Positions 32,437 through 43,817 of a stretch of DNA of 64,000 nt are shown here, piece after piece. The stretch's first letter is position 1. Every line of letters starts with the position of its first letter. The notes below the pieces were generated by a model, which saw nothing but the letters and a program-made list of their open reading frames with translations, was not told where the DNA came from and did not search any database. Both the position numbers and the translations under genes were made by a program. Source of the DNA: Bradyrhizobium sp. ORS 285 (GTDB taxonomy: Bacteria > Pseudomonadota > Alphaproteobacteria > Rhizobiales > Xanthobacteraceae); the NCBI RefSeq assembly GCF_900176205.1, contig NZ_LT859959.1:186001-250000 (forward strand), written 5' to 3'.

Positions 32437-34665
32437 ATGCGGCCCCTTCGGCCAAACAAAGCAAAGAAGCTCAATCGCGTGCCCCGCGCCCGTGATTCGA
32501 TCCGCCCGGTCAGACCTGCCCCGAAGCTGGGTCGGCACAACCAGGGCGCGACCGACACCGTCGCCGAGGTGGCGAGCACCCAGGTCGAGGCGGAAGCTGC
32601 GATCGCGGAGGCGAAGAAGGCGCATGACCGGCTGGTCGAGGCAATCGACCTGCTGCCGGAGGGCATCGTCTTTCTCGATTCCGACGGCCGCTACATTCTC
32701 TGGAACAAGAAATACGCCGAGATCTACCATCGCAGCTCCGACCTGTTCGCCTCCGGCGCGCGGCTGCAGGACACGATCCGCATCGGCGTGGCGCGCGGCG
32801 AGTATCCGGAAGCCGCCGGGCGTGAGGAGGAATGGATCGCCGAGCGGCTGGAGAAACTATTCCACCCGAGCGGACGCCACGAGCAGAAGCTCTCGGATGG
32901 CCGCACCATCCTGATCGAGGAGCGCCTCACCGGAGACGGCGGGATCGTCGGCCTGCGCGTCGACATCACCGAATTGAAGCAGCGCGAGGAATCGTTTCGG
33001 CTGCTGTTCGACGGCAACCCGGTGCCGATGATCGTCTGTGCCCGGGACAACGGCCGTGTGCTCGGCGTCAACGCCGCCGCGGTTCAGCATTACGGCTATA
33101 GCCGCACCGCCTTCGAACGGCTCAGCATCCGTAACCTGCAGGCCTATGAGAGCGAGACGCCCTGGGCCGGCGAGGAGCAGTCGAGCGAGGAGAAGGCGGC
33201 GCGTACCTGGAAGCATGTCCGCGCCGACGGCACGCTGATCGACCTCGCGATCTATCTGCGCCATCTCGTCCACAACGAGCAGCCGGCCGTGCTGCTGGCG
33301 CTGATGGACATCACCGAACGCAAGCGCGCCGAGGCGCGGCTCGCCTTCCTCGCGCAGCATGATGCGCTGACAGGCCTGCCGAGCCGCAATTTGCTGCGCC
33401 AGCAGATCGACGACAAGCTGATCCAGAGGCGGCGCGGCTCGGAGAAGATCGCCGTGCTGGTGCTCGGTCTCGATCATTTCAAGTCGATCAACGACACGCT
33501 CGGCCACGCCGTGGGCGACCGGCTGTTGCGTGGCGTCGGCAAGCGGCTGCGCTCGATCCTGCGCCAGGAGGACATCGTGGCGCGGCTGAACTCCGACGAG
33601 TTCGCGATCGTGCAGGGCGGCCTGGCGCGCCCCGAGGACGCCGCCCAGCTCTGTCGCCGGCTGCTGCAGGCGATCGCCGATCCCTATCTGATCGACGGCA
33701 GCTCGGTGACGATCGGCGCGACGATCGGCATTGCGATGGCGCCGAACGATGGCGACGACGCCGAAAAGCTGCTCAAGAATGCCGACATGGCGCTGTCGCG
33801 TGCCAAGACCGAGACGCGCGGCTCATTCAGCTATTTCGAATCGGGGATGGATGCGCGGGCGCAGAGCCGGCGCAAGATTGAGACTGAATTACGCGACGCG
33901 ATCCAGCGCGACGTGCTGCAGCCGCACTACCAGCCGCTGATCGATCTCGTGACCGGGCGCATCACCGGCTTCGAGGCGCTGGTGCGCTGGCCGCATCCGG
34001 AGCGCGGCATGATCCCGCCGTCCGAGTTCATCCCCATCGCCGAGGAGACCGGCCTGATCTCGGGCCTCGGCCGCTCGATGCTCCGCCAGGCCTGCAGCGA
34101 CGCCGCGAAATGGCCGGATGAGGTGCGTGTCGCCGTCAACATGTCGCCGCTGCAATTCCGCGTCGGCAACGTGCTGTCGCTGGTGATGGATGCGCTCAAG
34201 CAGTCCGGCCTGCCGGCGAGCCGGCTCGAGCTCGAGATCACCGAGACCCTGGTGCTGGAGAAGAGCGGCCAGGTGCTCGCGACCTTGCATGCGCTGCGCG
34301 CGCTCGGCGTGCGTATCTCGATGGATGATTTCGGCACCGGCTATTCCAGCCTGAGCTATCTGCGCAGCTTTCCGTTCGACAAGATCAAGGTCGATCAGTC
34401 CTTCATCCGCGATCTCGCCGCCAACCGCGAGGCCCAGGCGATCGTCCGCTCGATCGTCAGCCTCGGCAAGGGCCTCGGCGTGACCATCACGGCCGAAGGC
34501 GTCGAGACCGAAGCCGAGCTGCGCTGCCTGCGCTCCGAAGGTTGCCACGAGGCGCAGGGCTATCTGTTCAGCCGTCCCCGGCCGAACGCCGAGATCGTCG
34601 GCCTGCTCCAGGCCCAGCGCGATGCCGCAGACGGCGCGCCATCGGGCAAGGCGATGGTGGCCTGA
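32437..34665 (+). CDS. PAS-PAS-GGDEF(degenerate)-EAL protein, probable c-di-GMP phosphodiesterase
   Basis: About 742 residues without membrane spans. Two PAS domains (about 55-165, with LLPEGIVFLDSDGRYILWNK, and 180-290, ending ALMDITERKRAEARL) precede a GGDEF domain (LAQHDALTGLPSRNLLRQQI) whose active site reads RLNSDEFAIV, i.e. NSDEF instead of GGDEF, so cyclase activity is doubtful. The EAL domain has every catalytic motif: FEALVRWPHP, VAVNMSPLQF, LELEITETLVLE, ISMDDFGTGYSS, KVDQSFI, TAEGVETEAE. It should hydrolyse c-di-GMP in response to a PAS signal. The start is taken as ATG 32437 (GTGAGG upstream); GTG 32425 is possible. Confidence 0.9.
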   Translation: MRPLRPNKAKKLNRVPRARDSIRPVRPAPKLGRHNQGATDTVAEVASTQVEAEAAIAEAKKAHDRLVEAIDLLPEGIVFLDSDGRYILWNKKYAEIYHRSSDLFASGARLQDTIRIGVARGEYPEAAGREEEWIAERLEKLFHPSGRHEQKLSDGRTILIEERLTGDGGIVGLRVDITELKQREESFRLLFDGNPVPMIVCARDNGRVLGVNAAAVQHYGYSRTAFERLSIRNLQAYESETPWAGEEQSSEEKAARTWKHVRADGTLIDLAIYLRHLVHNEQPAVLLALMDITERKRAEARLAFLAQHDALTGLPSRNLLRQQIDDKLIQRRRGSEKIAVLVLGLDHFKSINDTLGHAVGDRLLRGVGKRLRSILRQEDIVARLNSDEFAIVQGGLARPEDAAQLCRRLLQAIADPYLIDGSSVTIGATIGIAMAPNDGDDAEKLLKNADMALSRAKTETRGSFSYFESGMDARAQSRRKIETELRDAIQRDVLQPHYQPLIDLVTGRITGFEALVRWPHPERGMIPPSEFIPIAEETGLISGLGRSMLRQACSDAAKWPDEVRVAVNMSPLQFRVGNVLSLVMDALKQSGLPASRLELEITETLVLEKSGQVLATLHALRALGVRISMDDFGTGYSSLSYLRSFPFDKIKVDQSFIRDLAANREAQAIVRSIVSLGKGLGVTITAEGVETEAELRCLRSEGCHEAQGYLFSRPRPNAEIVGLLQAQRDAADGAPSGKAMVA

Positions 34666-34727
34666 ACTACGAGATAGCTCATCAAACTCCGAGGCGATCA
34701 ACAGGCGTCGCAGCCGCCCCCACCTCT

Positions 34728-34853
34728 CCCGAAGGGAGAGGTCGGATTGCATCGTCAGATGCAATCCGGGTGAGGGGATCAGGTGCGACTGGCCGTGCGG
34801 ATAGACCCCCTCACCCGGCGCTTCGCGCCGACCTCTCCCCGTTGGGGAGAGGT
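34728..34853. repeat. Pair of CCTCTCCC-family palindromic repeats
   Basis: CACCTCTCCCGAAGGGAGAGG with GATTGCATC/GATGCAATC and GGGTGAGGGG, then the mirror copy CCCCTCACCCGGCGCTTCGC to CCCCGTTGGGGAGAGGTGG. It lies between convergent EAL and AraC-type genes and could terminate both. Confidence 0.7.
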
Positions 34854-34890
34854 GGCGATCGCGGCTGGCGGTCACTTCAACCGATACGCC

Positions 34891-35877
34891 TCAACCTTGT
34901 GCTCTGAACCGCGCGCGATAGGCGGCAGGCGACGTGCCGATGCTGCGGCGGAAGGCGACGCGGAAGGTTTCGAGTGACTGGTAGCCGCATTGCGCCGAGA
35001 TGTCGGCGAGCGGCAGTGTGGCGTCTTCGAGGAGCTCGCGCGCCCGTGCCATGCGCTCCTGCTGCAGCCACGCCGCAGGGCCCGATCCCGTGGCCTCGTT
35101 GAACCGCCTGAGGAAGGTGCGCTCGCTCATCCGCGCGCGCTTGGCCATGGCGCTGATTGCGATCGGCTGCGACAGCCGCGCGCGCGCCCAGTCCATGACG
35201 TCGCCGATTGTTCGTCCCGGGCGCGCCTGGATCGGCGCGACGACATATTGCGCCTGGCCGCCGTCGCGGTGCGGCGGCATCACCAGCCGGCGCGCCACGC
35301 TGTTGGCGACCTTGCTGCCGAAGTCGCGGCGGACGAGATGCAGGCAGGCATCGATGCCCGCGGCGCTTCCGGCCGAGGTGATGACATTGCCCTCGTCGAC
35401 ATAGAGCGTGTCGTCCTCGATCCGGATGTTGGGATAGAGCCGCTTCAAATCGGGCATGTGCCGCCAATGCGTGGTGGCGCGCTTGCCGTCGAGCAGGCCG
35501 GCAGCTGCGAGGACGAACACGCCCGAGCAGATCGAGAGGCAGCGCGCACCGCGCGCGGAGGCCTGCGCGATCGCCCGCAGCAGCCGCTCCGGCGGGCGCT
35601 CGTTGCGGTCGCGCCAGCCCGGCACGATGATGGTGCGGGCGTCCTTCAGACGCGCGAGCGGGGCATCGGCTTCGACGACGACGCCGCCGATCGCGCGCGC
35701 CCGACGGCTCTCGGCCGAGACGACCTTGAACTGATACCAGGGGAAATCGAACTCCGGCCGCGGCAGTCCGAACACTTCGACGGCGATGCCGAACTCGAAC
35801 GTGCACAGCCCGTCATAGGTGATGACGGCGACGAGGCCGGGATCCGGATCACGGCGTTTGGCGGCGGTGCGTGACAT
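34891..35877 (-). CDS. ftrA: GlxA/FtrA-family AraC-type regulator with DJ-1/PfpI-like domain
   Basis: A 328-residue regulator. Residues about 15-185 form a DJ-1/PfpI (class-I amidotransferase-like) sensor domain with CLSICSGVFVLAAAGLLDG, where the nucleophile-elbow Cys is present, and GIDACLHLVRRDFG. Residues 215-325 form two AraC HTHs (ISAMAKRARMSERTFLRRF, LADISAQCGYQSLETFRVAF). FtrA-type proteins often lie next to rhodanese genes, as here: the rhodanese gene starts 100 bp away in the opposite direction and is its probable target. ATG 35877 fits the family N-terminus. The ligand is unknown. Confidence 0.85.
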   Translation of the reverse strand: MSRTAAKRRDPDPGLVAVITYDGLCTFEFGIAVEVFGLPRPEFDFPWYQFKVVSAESRRARAIGGVVVEADAPLARLKDARTIIVPGWRDRNERPPERLLRAIAQASARGARCLSICSGVFVLAAAGLLDGKRATTHWRHMPDLKRLYPNIRIEDDTLYVDEGNVITSAGSAAGIDACLHLVRRDFGSKVANSVARRLVMPPHRDGGQAQYVVAPIQARPGRTIGDVMDWARARLSQPIAISAMAKRARMSERTFLRRFNEATGSGPAAWLQQERMARARELLEDATLPLADISAQCGYQSLETFRVAFRRSIGTSPAAYRARFRAQG

Positions 35878-35976
35878 TGGCGGAAACTTACCGGACTTTG
35901 TCGGATCCGTCACTTGGGATGCCGGTCGTCGTGCGCGAGATTGGATCTGCTCACGCAACGTCGCAGGAGAGAGATC

Positions 35977-36375
35977 ATGACGACCTATGTCACCGAAGTG
36001 CCGGCCGCTCAGTCAGCGCAGGCGCTGGCGCATTTCGAGGCGATGCTCGCCTATGAGACCGATTGCTGGGACGTGCATGAAAGCCTGCGCACCGCTGATC
36101 CGGACTTCATCCTGGTGGACGTCCGCGGCCCGGCCTCGTTCGCCAAGGGACACATCGACGGCGCCGTCAACATTCCGCACCGGACCATGACGGCCGAGCG
36201 GATGGCTGCGTATCCGGCGGGCACGGTCTTCGTGGTCTACTGCGCCGGCCCGCATTGCAACGGCGCCAACCGCGCTGCCATCCGCCTCGCCCGGCTCGGT
36301 CTGCCGGTGAAGATGATGATCGGCGGCATCACTGGTTGGCTCGACGAGGGCTTTGCGCTGACGCCCGGCGATTGA
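35977..36375 (+). CDS. Rhodanese-domain sulfurtransferase
   Basis: A 132-residue single-domain rhodanese. The motif FILVDVRGPASFAKGHIDGA starts the fold (about 48-67), and the active loop VVYCAGPHCNGANRAA has a first Cys and the catalytic Cys in CNGAN. It ends GGITGWLDEG. It should transfer sulfane sulfur from thiosulfate or a persulfide to a thiol acceptor in the cytoplasm. AGGAGAGAG lies directly upstream of ATG 35977. Divergent from ftrA with a 100-bp shared control region. Confidence 0.9.
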   Translation: MTTYVTEVPAAQSAQALAHFEAMLAYETDCWDVHESLRTADPDFILVDVRGPASFAKGHIDGAVNIPHRTMTAERMAAYPAGTVFVVYCAGPHCNGANRAAIRLARLGLPVKMMIGGITGWLDEGFALTPGD

Positions 36376-36410
36376 TTTTTGGGAGCCCGGCTCTCGCGCC
36401 AACATTCGGT

Positions 36411-36535
36411 GTCGTCCCGGCGAACGCCGGGACCCATACCGCGGAAGCTATCGAGGGACGGGGCTGGCAGTTGCCTGCCTCACGCCAGCCGGTGGCTATG
36501 GGTCCCGGCTCGGAGGCCGGGACGACACCGAATTT
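36411..36535. repeat. GTCGTCCCGG-family palindromic repeat pair
   Basis: GTCGTCCCGGCGAACGCCGG (36411-36430) and its mirror GTCCCGGCTCGGAGGCCGGG (36503-36522) form an inverted pair with inner GGGACCCATA / TATGGGTCCC. The same family occurs at about 49855-49976, 54117-54143, 60176-60600 and 63838-63990. Confidence 0.7.
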
Positions 36536-36558
36536 GTGGCGGGCAGTGTTGGCTCTCA

Positions 36559-38526
36559 CTATGCCGCCTGCCGTAGCCCCGCGAGGAACGTGTCCACACT
36601 CTTGAACAGGTCGTTGGCGCGCTTGCCGAGGTCGCGCGTGGCGACCATGACGTGATCGGCGAGTTGGCGCGACTGTTCGGCGGCGTCGCTGGCGCCAACC
36701 ACGTTCTTCGACACCTCGGTGGTGCCGGACGCTGCCTGCTGGACGCTGCGCGCGATCTCGCGCGTCGCCGAGCCCTGTTGTTCGACGGCCGCGGCGATGG
36801 TCGCGGCGATGCCGCTGATTTCCTGGATCGTCGTGCTGATGCCGCCGATCGCGGTGACGCAGTCCGAGGTCGCGGCCTGGATCGAGGTGACCTGGCCGGC
36901 GATCTCCTCGGTCGCCTTGGCGGTCTGGCCGGCCAGCTCCTTGACCTCGGCGGCAACGACGGCGAAGCCGCGGCCGGCCTCGCCGGCGCGTGCCGCCTCG
37001 ATCGTGGCGTTGAGCGCCAGCAGGTTGGTCTGGCTCGCGATCGCATCGATCAGGCGCAGCACGTCGCCGATCTTCTCGGCGGCCGCGGCGAGGCTGCTGA
37101 CCATTTCCGTGGTCTGCCGCGCCTTGATGACGGCGCCATCGGCCACCTTGCTCGAATGCGCGACCTGGCGGCCGATCTCGGTGACGGAGGAGGCGAGCTC
37201 CTCGGAGGCGGCGGCGACCGTCGACACGCCACTCGATGCCTCCTCGGAGGCCGCCGCAGCCGCAGCCGTGCGCTGCGAGGTGCCGTTGACGCTGATCGTG
37301 ATCTCCTCGACGACGCGCTCCATGTCGGCGGTCGCCTTGGCCACCGACGACACCACGCCCTTGACGTCGGCCTCGAAGCGGTCGGCCATCTGCCGCTGCA
37401 GCGCCTGCTTGTCGTGCTCGGCCTGAAGCTGGCTCGCCTCCTGCGCCTCGCGCAGGCTGCTGGTCTCGATCATGTTGCGGCGGAAGACGTCGACGGCCTG
37501 GGCCATGGTGCCGAGCTCGTCCTTGCGCTCGCCGCCGGGGATCGCGACATCGGTGTCACCGCTCGACAGCCGGTGCATCACGGCTGTGATCGCGACCAGC
37601 GGACGCGAGATGCCGCGCGCGACGAACAGCGCGACCGCGACCGCGAGCAGCAGGATCACGAGCGTGCCGAGGATCAGCTGCTGTTGTGCGCTGCTGGCGG
37701 CGGCTTGATAGGCGGTGGTGTCCTTGATCACCTCGAGCACGGCGATCGGGTCACCGGCGTAGTTCTTGATCTGGCCGACATAGACCGCGGCCGGCCGGCC
37801 GGCCAAGGTGGCGTCGCGCTGGATCGGCGCGCCCTTGAACACCGCCTGCACCTCATCGGTCGTGGCGACGACGTCGTCGCCGAACGTCGACGACAGCCGC
37901 TTCGGCTGGCCCTCGTTGATCCAGTACACCGCGAGATCGATGCCGAAGCGCTGCTTGGCGCGGTCGACGAACTCCTTGCCGAAGGCGGCACCGACATCGA
38001 CGGTCGCGATCGCCTTGCCGTCGCGCATGATCGGCGTCATGCCGAAGATGCCGAGCGACAGCCGGCTCTGCTCGACGCCGGCGATCTGCTTGCCGGTCTG
38101 GTTGGCCTGCACCACCGTCAGGCGGCGCTTGGAGGTGTCGTCGCCGAACACCTTTGGCTCATGGACGCGATAGAAATTGGTGGCGGGCGGCGCCCACACG
38201 TTCACCAGCGGAATGCCCTGCGCCTTCAGCGAGGTCATGGCGCCGCCGAGCAGGGCGCCAAGCGCATCGCGATCCCCTTTGAGATAGGCGTCGGCGATCG
38301 GCGGCAGCGCCGCGAGCGTCGAGCTCACCGCGAGCGCCGCGCGGCCCTCATAGTCGATGCCGGCGGCCACGCTGTCGAATTGCAGCTTGAGCTGCTGCTC
38401 CAGCGCCAGACGGGTCAGCGCGCGCTGCTGGATCACGGAGAAGGTGCCGAGCACGGCGCAGGCGATGGCGACAGTGAGGGAGAGCGCGACGATGAGACGG
38501 GCGGAGATCGACCGGAGGCGGGACAT
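36559..38526 (-). CDS. Methyl-accepting chemotaxis protein
   Basis: A 655-residue chemoreceptor. First membrane span about 8-30 ([20 protein letters not shown]), periplasmic Cache-type sensor about 31-280 ([40 protein letters not shown]), second span about 285-305 ([20 protein letters not shown]), HAMP 305-358, and the signalling domain with the hairpin tip [20 protein letters not shown] followed by [20 protein letters not shown]. No C-terminal CheR pentapeptide is seen. It should form receptor arrays with CheA/CheW encoded elsewhere. Start ATG 38526 gives AAGGA a 9-base spacing; ATG 38535 abuts it. The ligand is unknown. Confidence 0.92.
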   Translation of the reverse strand: MSRLRSISARLIVALSLTVAIACAVLGTFSVIQQRALTRLALEQQLKLQFDSVAAGIDYEGRAALAVSSTLAALPPIADAYLKGDRDALGALLGGAMTSLKAQGIPLVNVWAPPATNFYRVHEPKVFGDDTSKRRLTVVQANQTGKQIAGVEQSRLSLGIFGMTPIMRDGKAIATVDVGAAFGKEFVDRAKQRFGIDLAVYWINEGQPKRLSSTFGDDVVATTDEVQAVFKGAPIQRDATLAGRPAAVYVGQIKNYAGDPIAVLEVIKDTTAYQAAASSAQQQLILGTLVILLLAVAVALFVARGISRPLVAITAVMHRLSSGDTDVAIPGGERKDELGTMAQAVDVFRRNMIETSSLREAQEASQLQAEHDKQALQRQMADRFEADVKGVVSSVAKATADMERVVEEITISVNGTSQRTAAAAAASEEASSGVSTVAAASEELASSVTEIGRQVAHSSKVADGAVIKARQTTEMVSSLAAAAEKIGDVLRLIDAIASQTNLLALNATIEAARAGEAGRGFAVVAAEVKELAGQTAKATEEIAGQVTSIQAATSDCVTAIGGISTTIQEISGIAATIAAAVEQQGSATREIARSVQQAASGTTEVSKNVVGASDAAEQSRQLADHVMVATRDLGKRANDLFKSVDTFLAGLRQAA

Positions 38527-38677
38527 TCGGGGCATTCCTTGCTTTGCAGCAAGGGTCCCAGAATACCATTAAGGAAGAGATACCGTAATTGTACGGAAGC
38601 GCTGGTTTTGCAGCGAAATCCGGACTTTCTTCAGCCTATCGTGCTGATGAAACCGCGAGGCGAGCCGCAGCCGCGCC

Positions 38678-40489
<1,812 letters not shown>

Positions 40490-40605
40490 GGGCCGCGCAA
40501 ATAGCATCTCACGCCCCCAACCAGCAACCATATTGCTGAATTTCCAGGGCCTTTCTTCACGCCAAGCTGATTCCCCGAGCGCCCAAAACAGGCTACCGAG
40601 GGCGG

Positions 40606-42210
40606 ATGTCGAGTACCTCTCTGCCGCATCAGGCGGTCCGCCCGCGCAATCGCTTGGGGCCGCAGCGTTTGGCCGCATGGCTGGTGGCGCGCGCCACCGC
40701 GCCCGCGACCTCTTTCTGGGTCGTGATCGGCTTCGTTCTCGTCCATGTGGTGCTGTGGACGGCGATCCTGACCAATCTGAAGGCGGCGCAGGACGTCCAT
40801 ATGGACGTTGCCGAGGCCTATGCCTGGGGCAGCCGCTTCCTGCTCGGCTATGGCAAGCATCCGCCCCTGTCGGGCTGGATCGCCGGTCTCTGGTTCTCGG
40901 TGTTTCCGGTCAAGGACTGGGCGACCTATGCGCTCGCGATGGCGATGGTGGGCTGCGGACTGGTCATCGTCTGGTTCGCGAGCCTGAAAGTGGTCGACCG
41001 CCGCCGGGCCTTCTTCGTCGTGGTCATGGTCGCGCTGTATCCGATCTTCAATTTCAAAGGATTCAAGTACAACGCCGATCTGGTCCAGCTCTTGACCCTG
41101 CCGCTGGTCGTGCTCGCCTATCTCAACGCCTTCGAGAAGCGCAGCGTCGTCTCCGGCATCTGGCTCGGCCTCGCCGGCGCGGCGGCGCTGATGACCAAAT
41201 ATTGGGTGCTGACCATGATCGGCGCCATCGGCCTCGCCGCGCTGCTGCATCCGGAGCGCATGCGCTTCCTGGCCTCGCCGGCGCCGTGGGTCGCGATCGC
41301 CACCATGCTCCTGGCGATGGTTCCGCACCTGGTGTGGCTGTGGCAGGTCCACTTCGTCCCGCTCACCTATGCCGGCGATGTCTATTCGCTGTCGGATCGC
41401 GGTCGCGCCGCCGGGCTCGTGCTCGGCTATGTCGGGCATAATCTCGCGCTGCTCGCTTTGCCGGTGGCCTTGGCCGCGCTGGTACTCGCCTGGCCGCCGC
41501 GCTTCGCCTTCCACAATTGGCGGCGTGGTCCCAATCCCGGCGTCAACCGCAGCCAGGCGCTCAATGTCTGGTGGGTGCAGGCGATCGTCGCGGTCGGGCC
41601 GCCGCTCGGCGGCCTCGCCTTCACGATCTACATGAAGACCGATTGGGGCATCTCGCTGTTCTTCCTGGTGCCGCTGGCGCTGGTGTCGATCCCGGCGCTG
41701 CGGCCGCGGCGGACCATGCTGCCGCGGCTCGCCGCGCTCTGGCTGGTGCTGTCGCTGCTGACGCTGGCCGCCTCGCCCTGGATCGCCCGGCGCGAGATGG
41801 CCGCCAACCCGAACGGCGTCACCGGCTATGGCGCGAGGTCGCAGCTGGCGCAGCAGCTGACCCAGGCCTGGCACGCCCGGTTCGGCTCGCCCTGGAAACA
41901 TGCCGCCGGCTATTCCGAGATGGACACGCCGATGACGTTCTACAGCCCCGACCATCCGCGGCCGTTCACGGTGCCCTATACGGCGGAGGAGACCTGGGGC
42001 TCCGGCCTGAGCACGCTGGAGGACCTCAAGCGCGACGGCTTCATCGGCGTCTGCGACACCACCGACAACCGCATCGCGTCCTGCGAGGCCTGGATGGCCA
42101 AGGAGGCGCCCCACGCCGAGCCCCTGGTGATGACCACCCAGCGCTTCTTCCACGGCCTGGCGGGCCCTGCAATCGTGTGGAAGGTGTATATTCAAGGGCC
42201 GGGGAAGTAG
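40606..42210 (+). CDS. GT39-family (ArnT-like) membrane glycosyltransferase
   Basis: A 534-residue multi-span protein of the GT-C, ArnT/PMT-like kind, using a polyprenyl-phosphate sugar donor at the periplasmic face. The first span ([20 protein letters not shown]) is followed by [20 protein letters not shown] with the loop-1 acidic residues and [16 protein letters not shown], the family's conserved H-P-P segment. About ten more spans follow; the C-terminal 150 residues are a soluble periplasmic domain. Acceptor (lipid A, hopanoid or other envelope glycolipid) cannot be told. No neighbouring envelope genes. Confidence 0.82.
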   Translation: MSSTSLPHQAVRPRNRLGPQRLAAWLVARATAPATSFWVVIGFVLVHVVLWTAILTNLKAAQDVHMDVAEAYAWGSRFLLGYGKHPPLSGWIAGLWFSVFPVKDWATYALAMAMVGCGLVIVWFASLKVVDRRRAFFVVVMVALYPIFNFKGFKYNADLVQLLTLPLVVLAYLNAFEKRSVVSGIWLGLAGAAALMTKYWVLTMIGAIGLAALLHPERMRFLASPAPWVAIATMLLAMVPHLVWLWQVHFVPLTYAGDVYSLSDRGRAAGLVLGYVGHNLALLALPVALAALVLAWPPRFAFHNWRRGPNPGVNRSQALNVWWVQAIVAVGPPLGGLAFTIYMKTDWGISLFFLVPLALVSIPALRPRRTMLPRLAALWLVLSLLTLAASPWIARREMAANPNGVTGYGARSQLAQQLTQAWHARFGSPWKHAAGYSEMDTPMTFYSPDHPRPFTVPYTAEETWGSGLSTLEDLKRDGFIGVCDTTDNRIASCEAWMAKEAPHAEPLVMTTQRFFHGLAGPAIVWKVYIQGPGK

Positions 42211-42432
42211 CCGCGGGATACGTTTGAATAAAGGGTCGAGATGCTGCGCGGCGAACGGTGCGCTCCCTCGCCCCGTCCTTCACGGGGAGAGGGCTGGGGT
42301 GAGGGGCAGCCACGCCCACCGACCGTGCAGAGAGACCCCCTCACCCGGATTGCATCGTCCAATGCAATCCGACCTCTCAGCGCGAGCGAAGCTCGGCGCG
42401 GCCCCGCAAAGGGGGCGTGGTATAAGACACCG
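42211..42432. repeat. CCTCTCCC-family palindromic repeats between GT39 and ptsH
   Basis: CTTCACGGGGAGAGGGCTGG with GGTGAGGGGCAGCC, and mirror CCCCCTCACCCGGATTGCAT with GATTGCATCG/ATGCAATC and ACCTCTCA. It separates two convergent genes. Confidence 0.65.
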
Positions 42433-42762
42433 TCACACGCCTTCTTCGTGGAACTTGTCGTTCACGAGATCAGTGATCGCCTGCAGCGCGGCTTCGGCCT
42501 CGGGCCCCGTCGCCGACACCAGGATCTTGGTGCCCGGCGCCGCCGCCAGCATCATCAGGCCCATGATCGAGCGGCCGCCGACGGTCTCGCCGCCGCGCGT
42601 CACCCAGACCTCGGCCTGGAACTTCTCGACCATCTGCACGAATTTCGCGGAGGCCCGCGCATGCAGGCCGCGCTTGTTGGTGATCAGGAGCTCCCGCGAC
42701 ATCGCGTCGGCAGGCACGGCCGGCCCGGCGATATTGTCCTGCGGCGCGTCCTCGTCGCTCAT
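42433..42762 (-). CDS. ptsH: HPr phosphocarrier protein
   Basis: A 109-residue HPr with a 20-residue N-terminal extension before MSRELLITNKRGLHARASAK. The phospho-His is in RGLHARASAKFV; the regulatory Ser site is in VGGRSIMGLMMLAA, the target of HprK. In Alphaproteobacteria such HPr proteins pass phosphate from the PTS-Ntr EI to EIIA proteins and act in regulation, not sugar import. The start overlaps the EIIA stop by 4 bp, so translation is coupled. Final gene of the chvI-chvG-hprK-EIIA-ptsH line. Confidence 0.93.
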   Translation of the reverse strand: MSDEDAPQDNIAGPAVPADAMSRELLITNKRGLHARASAKFVQMVEKFQAEVWVTRGGETVGGRSIMGLMMLAAAPGTKILVSATGPEAEAALQAITDLVNDKFHEEGV

Positions 42763-43160
42763 TTGCCGGCAAGCACCCGGCTGGCGATGGTGACGTACTT
42801 CCGGCCCGCCTCCTGCGCCATGGCGATGGCGTCAGGCAGCGAGCGCTCCTCACGCACCTTGGCGAGCTTCACCAGCATGGGCAGGTTGATGCCGGCGAGC
42901 ACTTCGACCTTGGGCCGGCTCATGCAGGAGATCGCAAGGTTCGACGGCGTGCCGCCGAACATGTCGGTGAGGATGGCGACGCCGTCGCCGGTGTCCACGC
43001 GGTTCACGGCTTCGATGATGTCGCTGCGACAGAGATCGGAATCATCGTCGGCGCCAATCGTGACCGCTTCAATTTGCTTTTGAGGACCCATGACGTGTTC
43101 GAGCGCCGCCCTGAACTCGTCGGCGAGGCGCCCATGGGTCACCAGTACCAGGCCAATCAT
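42759..43160 (-). CDS. PTS EIIA component, mannose family (ManX/PtsM type)
   Basis: A 133-residue EIIA-Man domain. Phospho-His is in MIGLVLVTHGRLADEF; GGTPSNLAISCMSRP and EVLAGINLPMLVKL are family motifs. No EIIB/C/D permease genes accompany it, as usual in Rhizobiales, so the protein is regulatory, receiving phosphate from HPr. GAGGAG is 6 bases before ATG 43160. It lies 204 bp downstream of hprK and overlaps ptsH by 4 bp. Confidence 0.92.
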   Translation of the reverse strand: MIGLVLVTHGRLADEFRAALEHVMGPQKQIEAVTIGADDDSDLCRSDIIEAVNRVDTGDGVAILTDMFGGTPSNLAISCMSRPKVEVLAGINLPMLVKLAKVREERSLPDAIAMAQEAGRKYVTIASRVLAGK

Positions 43161-43364
43161 CGGATACTCCTCGCGGGCGCCTTGGGTGCACCGCACGAAC
43201 GCGCCACTTTGACCATCCGGAGCCCCCGCGCAAGAGGGCATATTCGCGATTCTCCCGGATTTAGAGGTAGGGGCGGGGGAGCTGGCGACGGTCTATCGGG
43301 TCGCGATAGTGGGGGTGATATGGTTACCAATTCGCTCCACACAATCGGCCGAAAGATTACCGTG

Positions 43365-43817
43365 TCATGAACTCTCGGTCGTGGTTAGCGCAGCCACAAC
43401 CAGCGGCAGGGGCTCGTAACCCCTGCCGACCGGAATTCGCGGCAGCTCGATACCGTTTTCGCGCCAACGCAGCGCCTCCGGGGATGGCAGCCGCGCCGCA
43501 TCCTCGGCCATCAAATCGACAATGAGACCAATCGGCGCCCCGGACACGTGGTCGCAGGAGCGGATGCCGAGGCCGCGAATCTCGATCAGGCCGGCCAGGG
43601 ATGGGGCAGGACTGACCCATATTTCTCCGCCGCGTGTGGCGAGATGAACACGGTCGTCGCCGACCAGAACGGCCGGTGGGATCTGTCCCGCGCGTCCGGC
43701 GAGAATCAGATCGAAGGCGAGGCGCGATTTGCCGGAGCCCGAGGGGCCGCGGATCAGCACGGCGCGATCCCCGACCTTGACGGCGGAGGCATGGATGCTG
43801 GCCGTGGCGGCGCTCAC
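43365..43817 (-). CDS. hprK: HPr kinase/phosphorylase, short alphaproteobacterial form
   Basis: A 150-residue protein made only of the kinase domain of HprK. Walker A is LIRGPSGSGKSRLAFDLI (about 22-39), followed by LVGDDRVHL and the HprK signature GLIEIRGLGI. The N-terminal domain of Firmicute HprK (about 130 residues) is missing, as is normal in this class. It phosphorylates the regulatory Ser of HPr, linking metabolic state to the PTS. The start overlaps the chvG stop by 4 bp, a coupling conserved in the group. Confidence 0.93.
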   Translation of the reverse strand: MSAATASIHASAVKVGDRAVLIRGPSGSGKSRLAFDLILAGRAGQIPPAVLVGDDRVHLATRGGEIWVSPAPSLAGLIEIRGLGIRSCDHVSGAPIGLIVDLMAEDAARLPSPEALRWRENGIELPRIPVGRGYEPLPLVVAALTTTESS

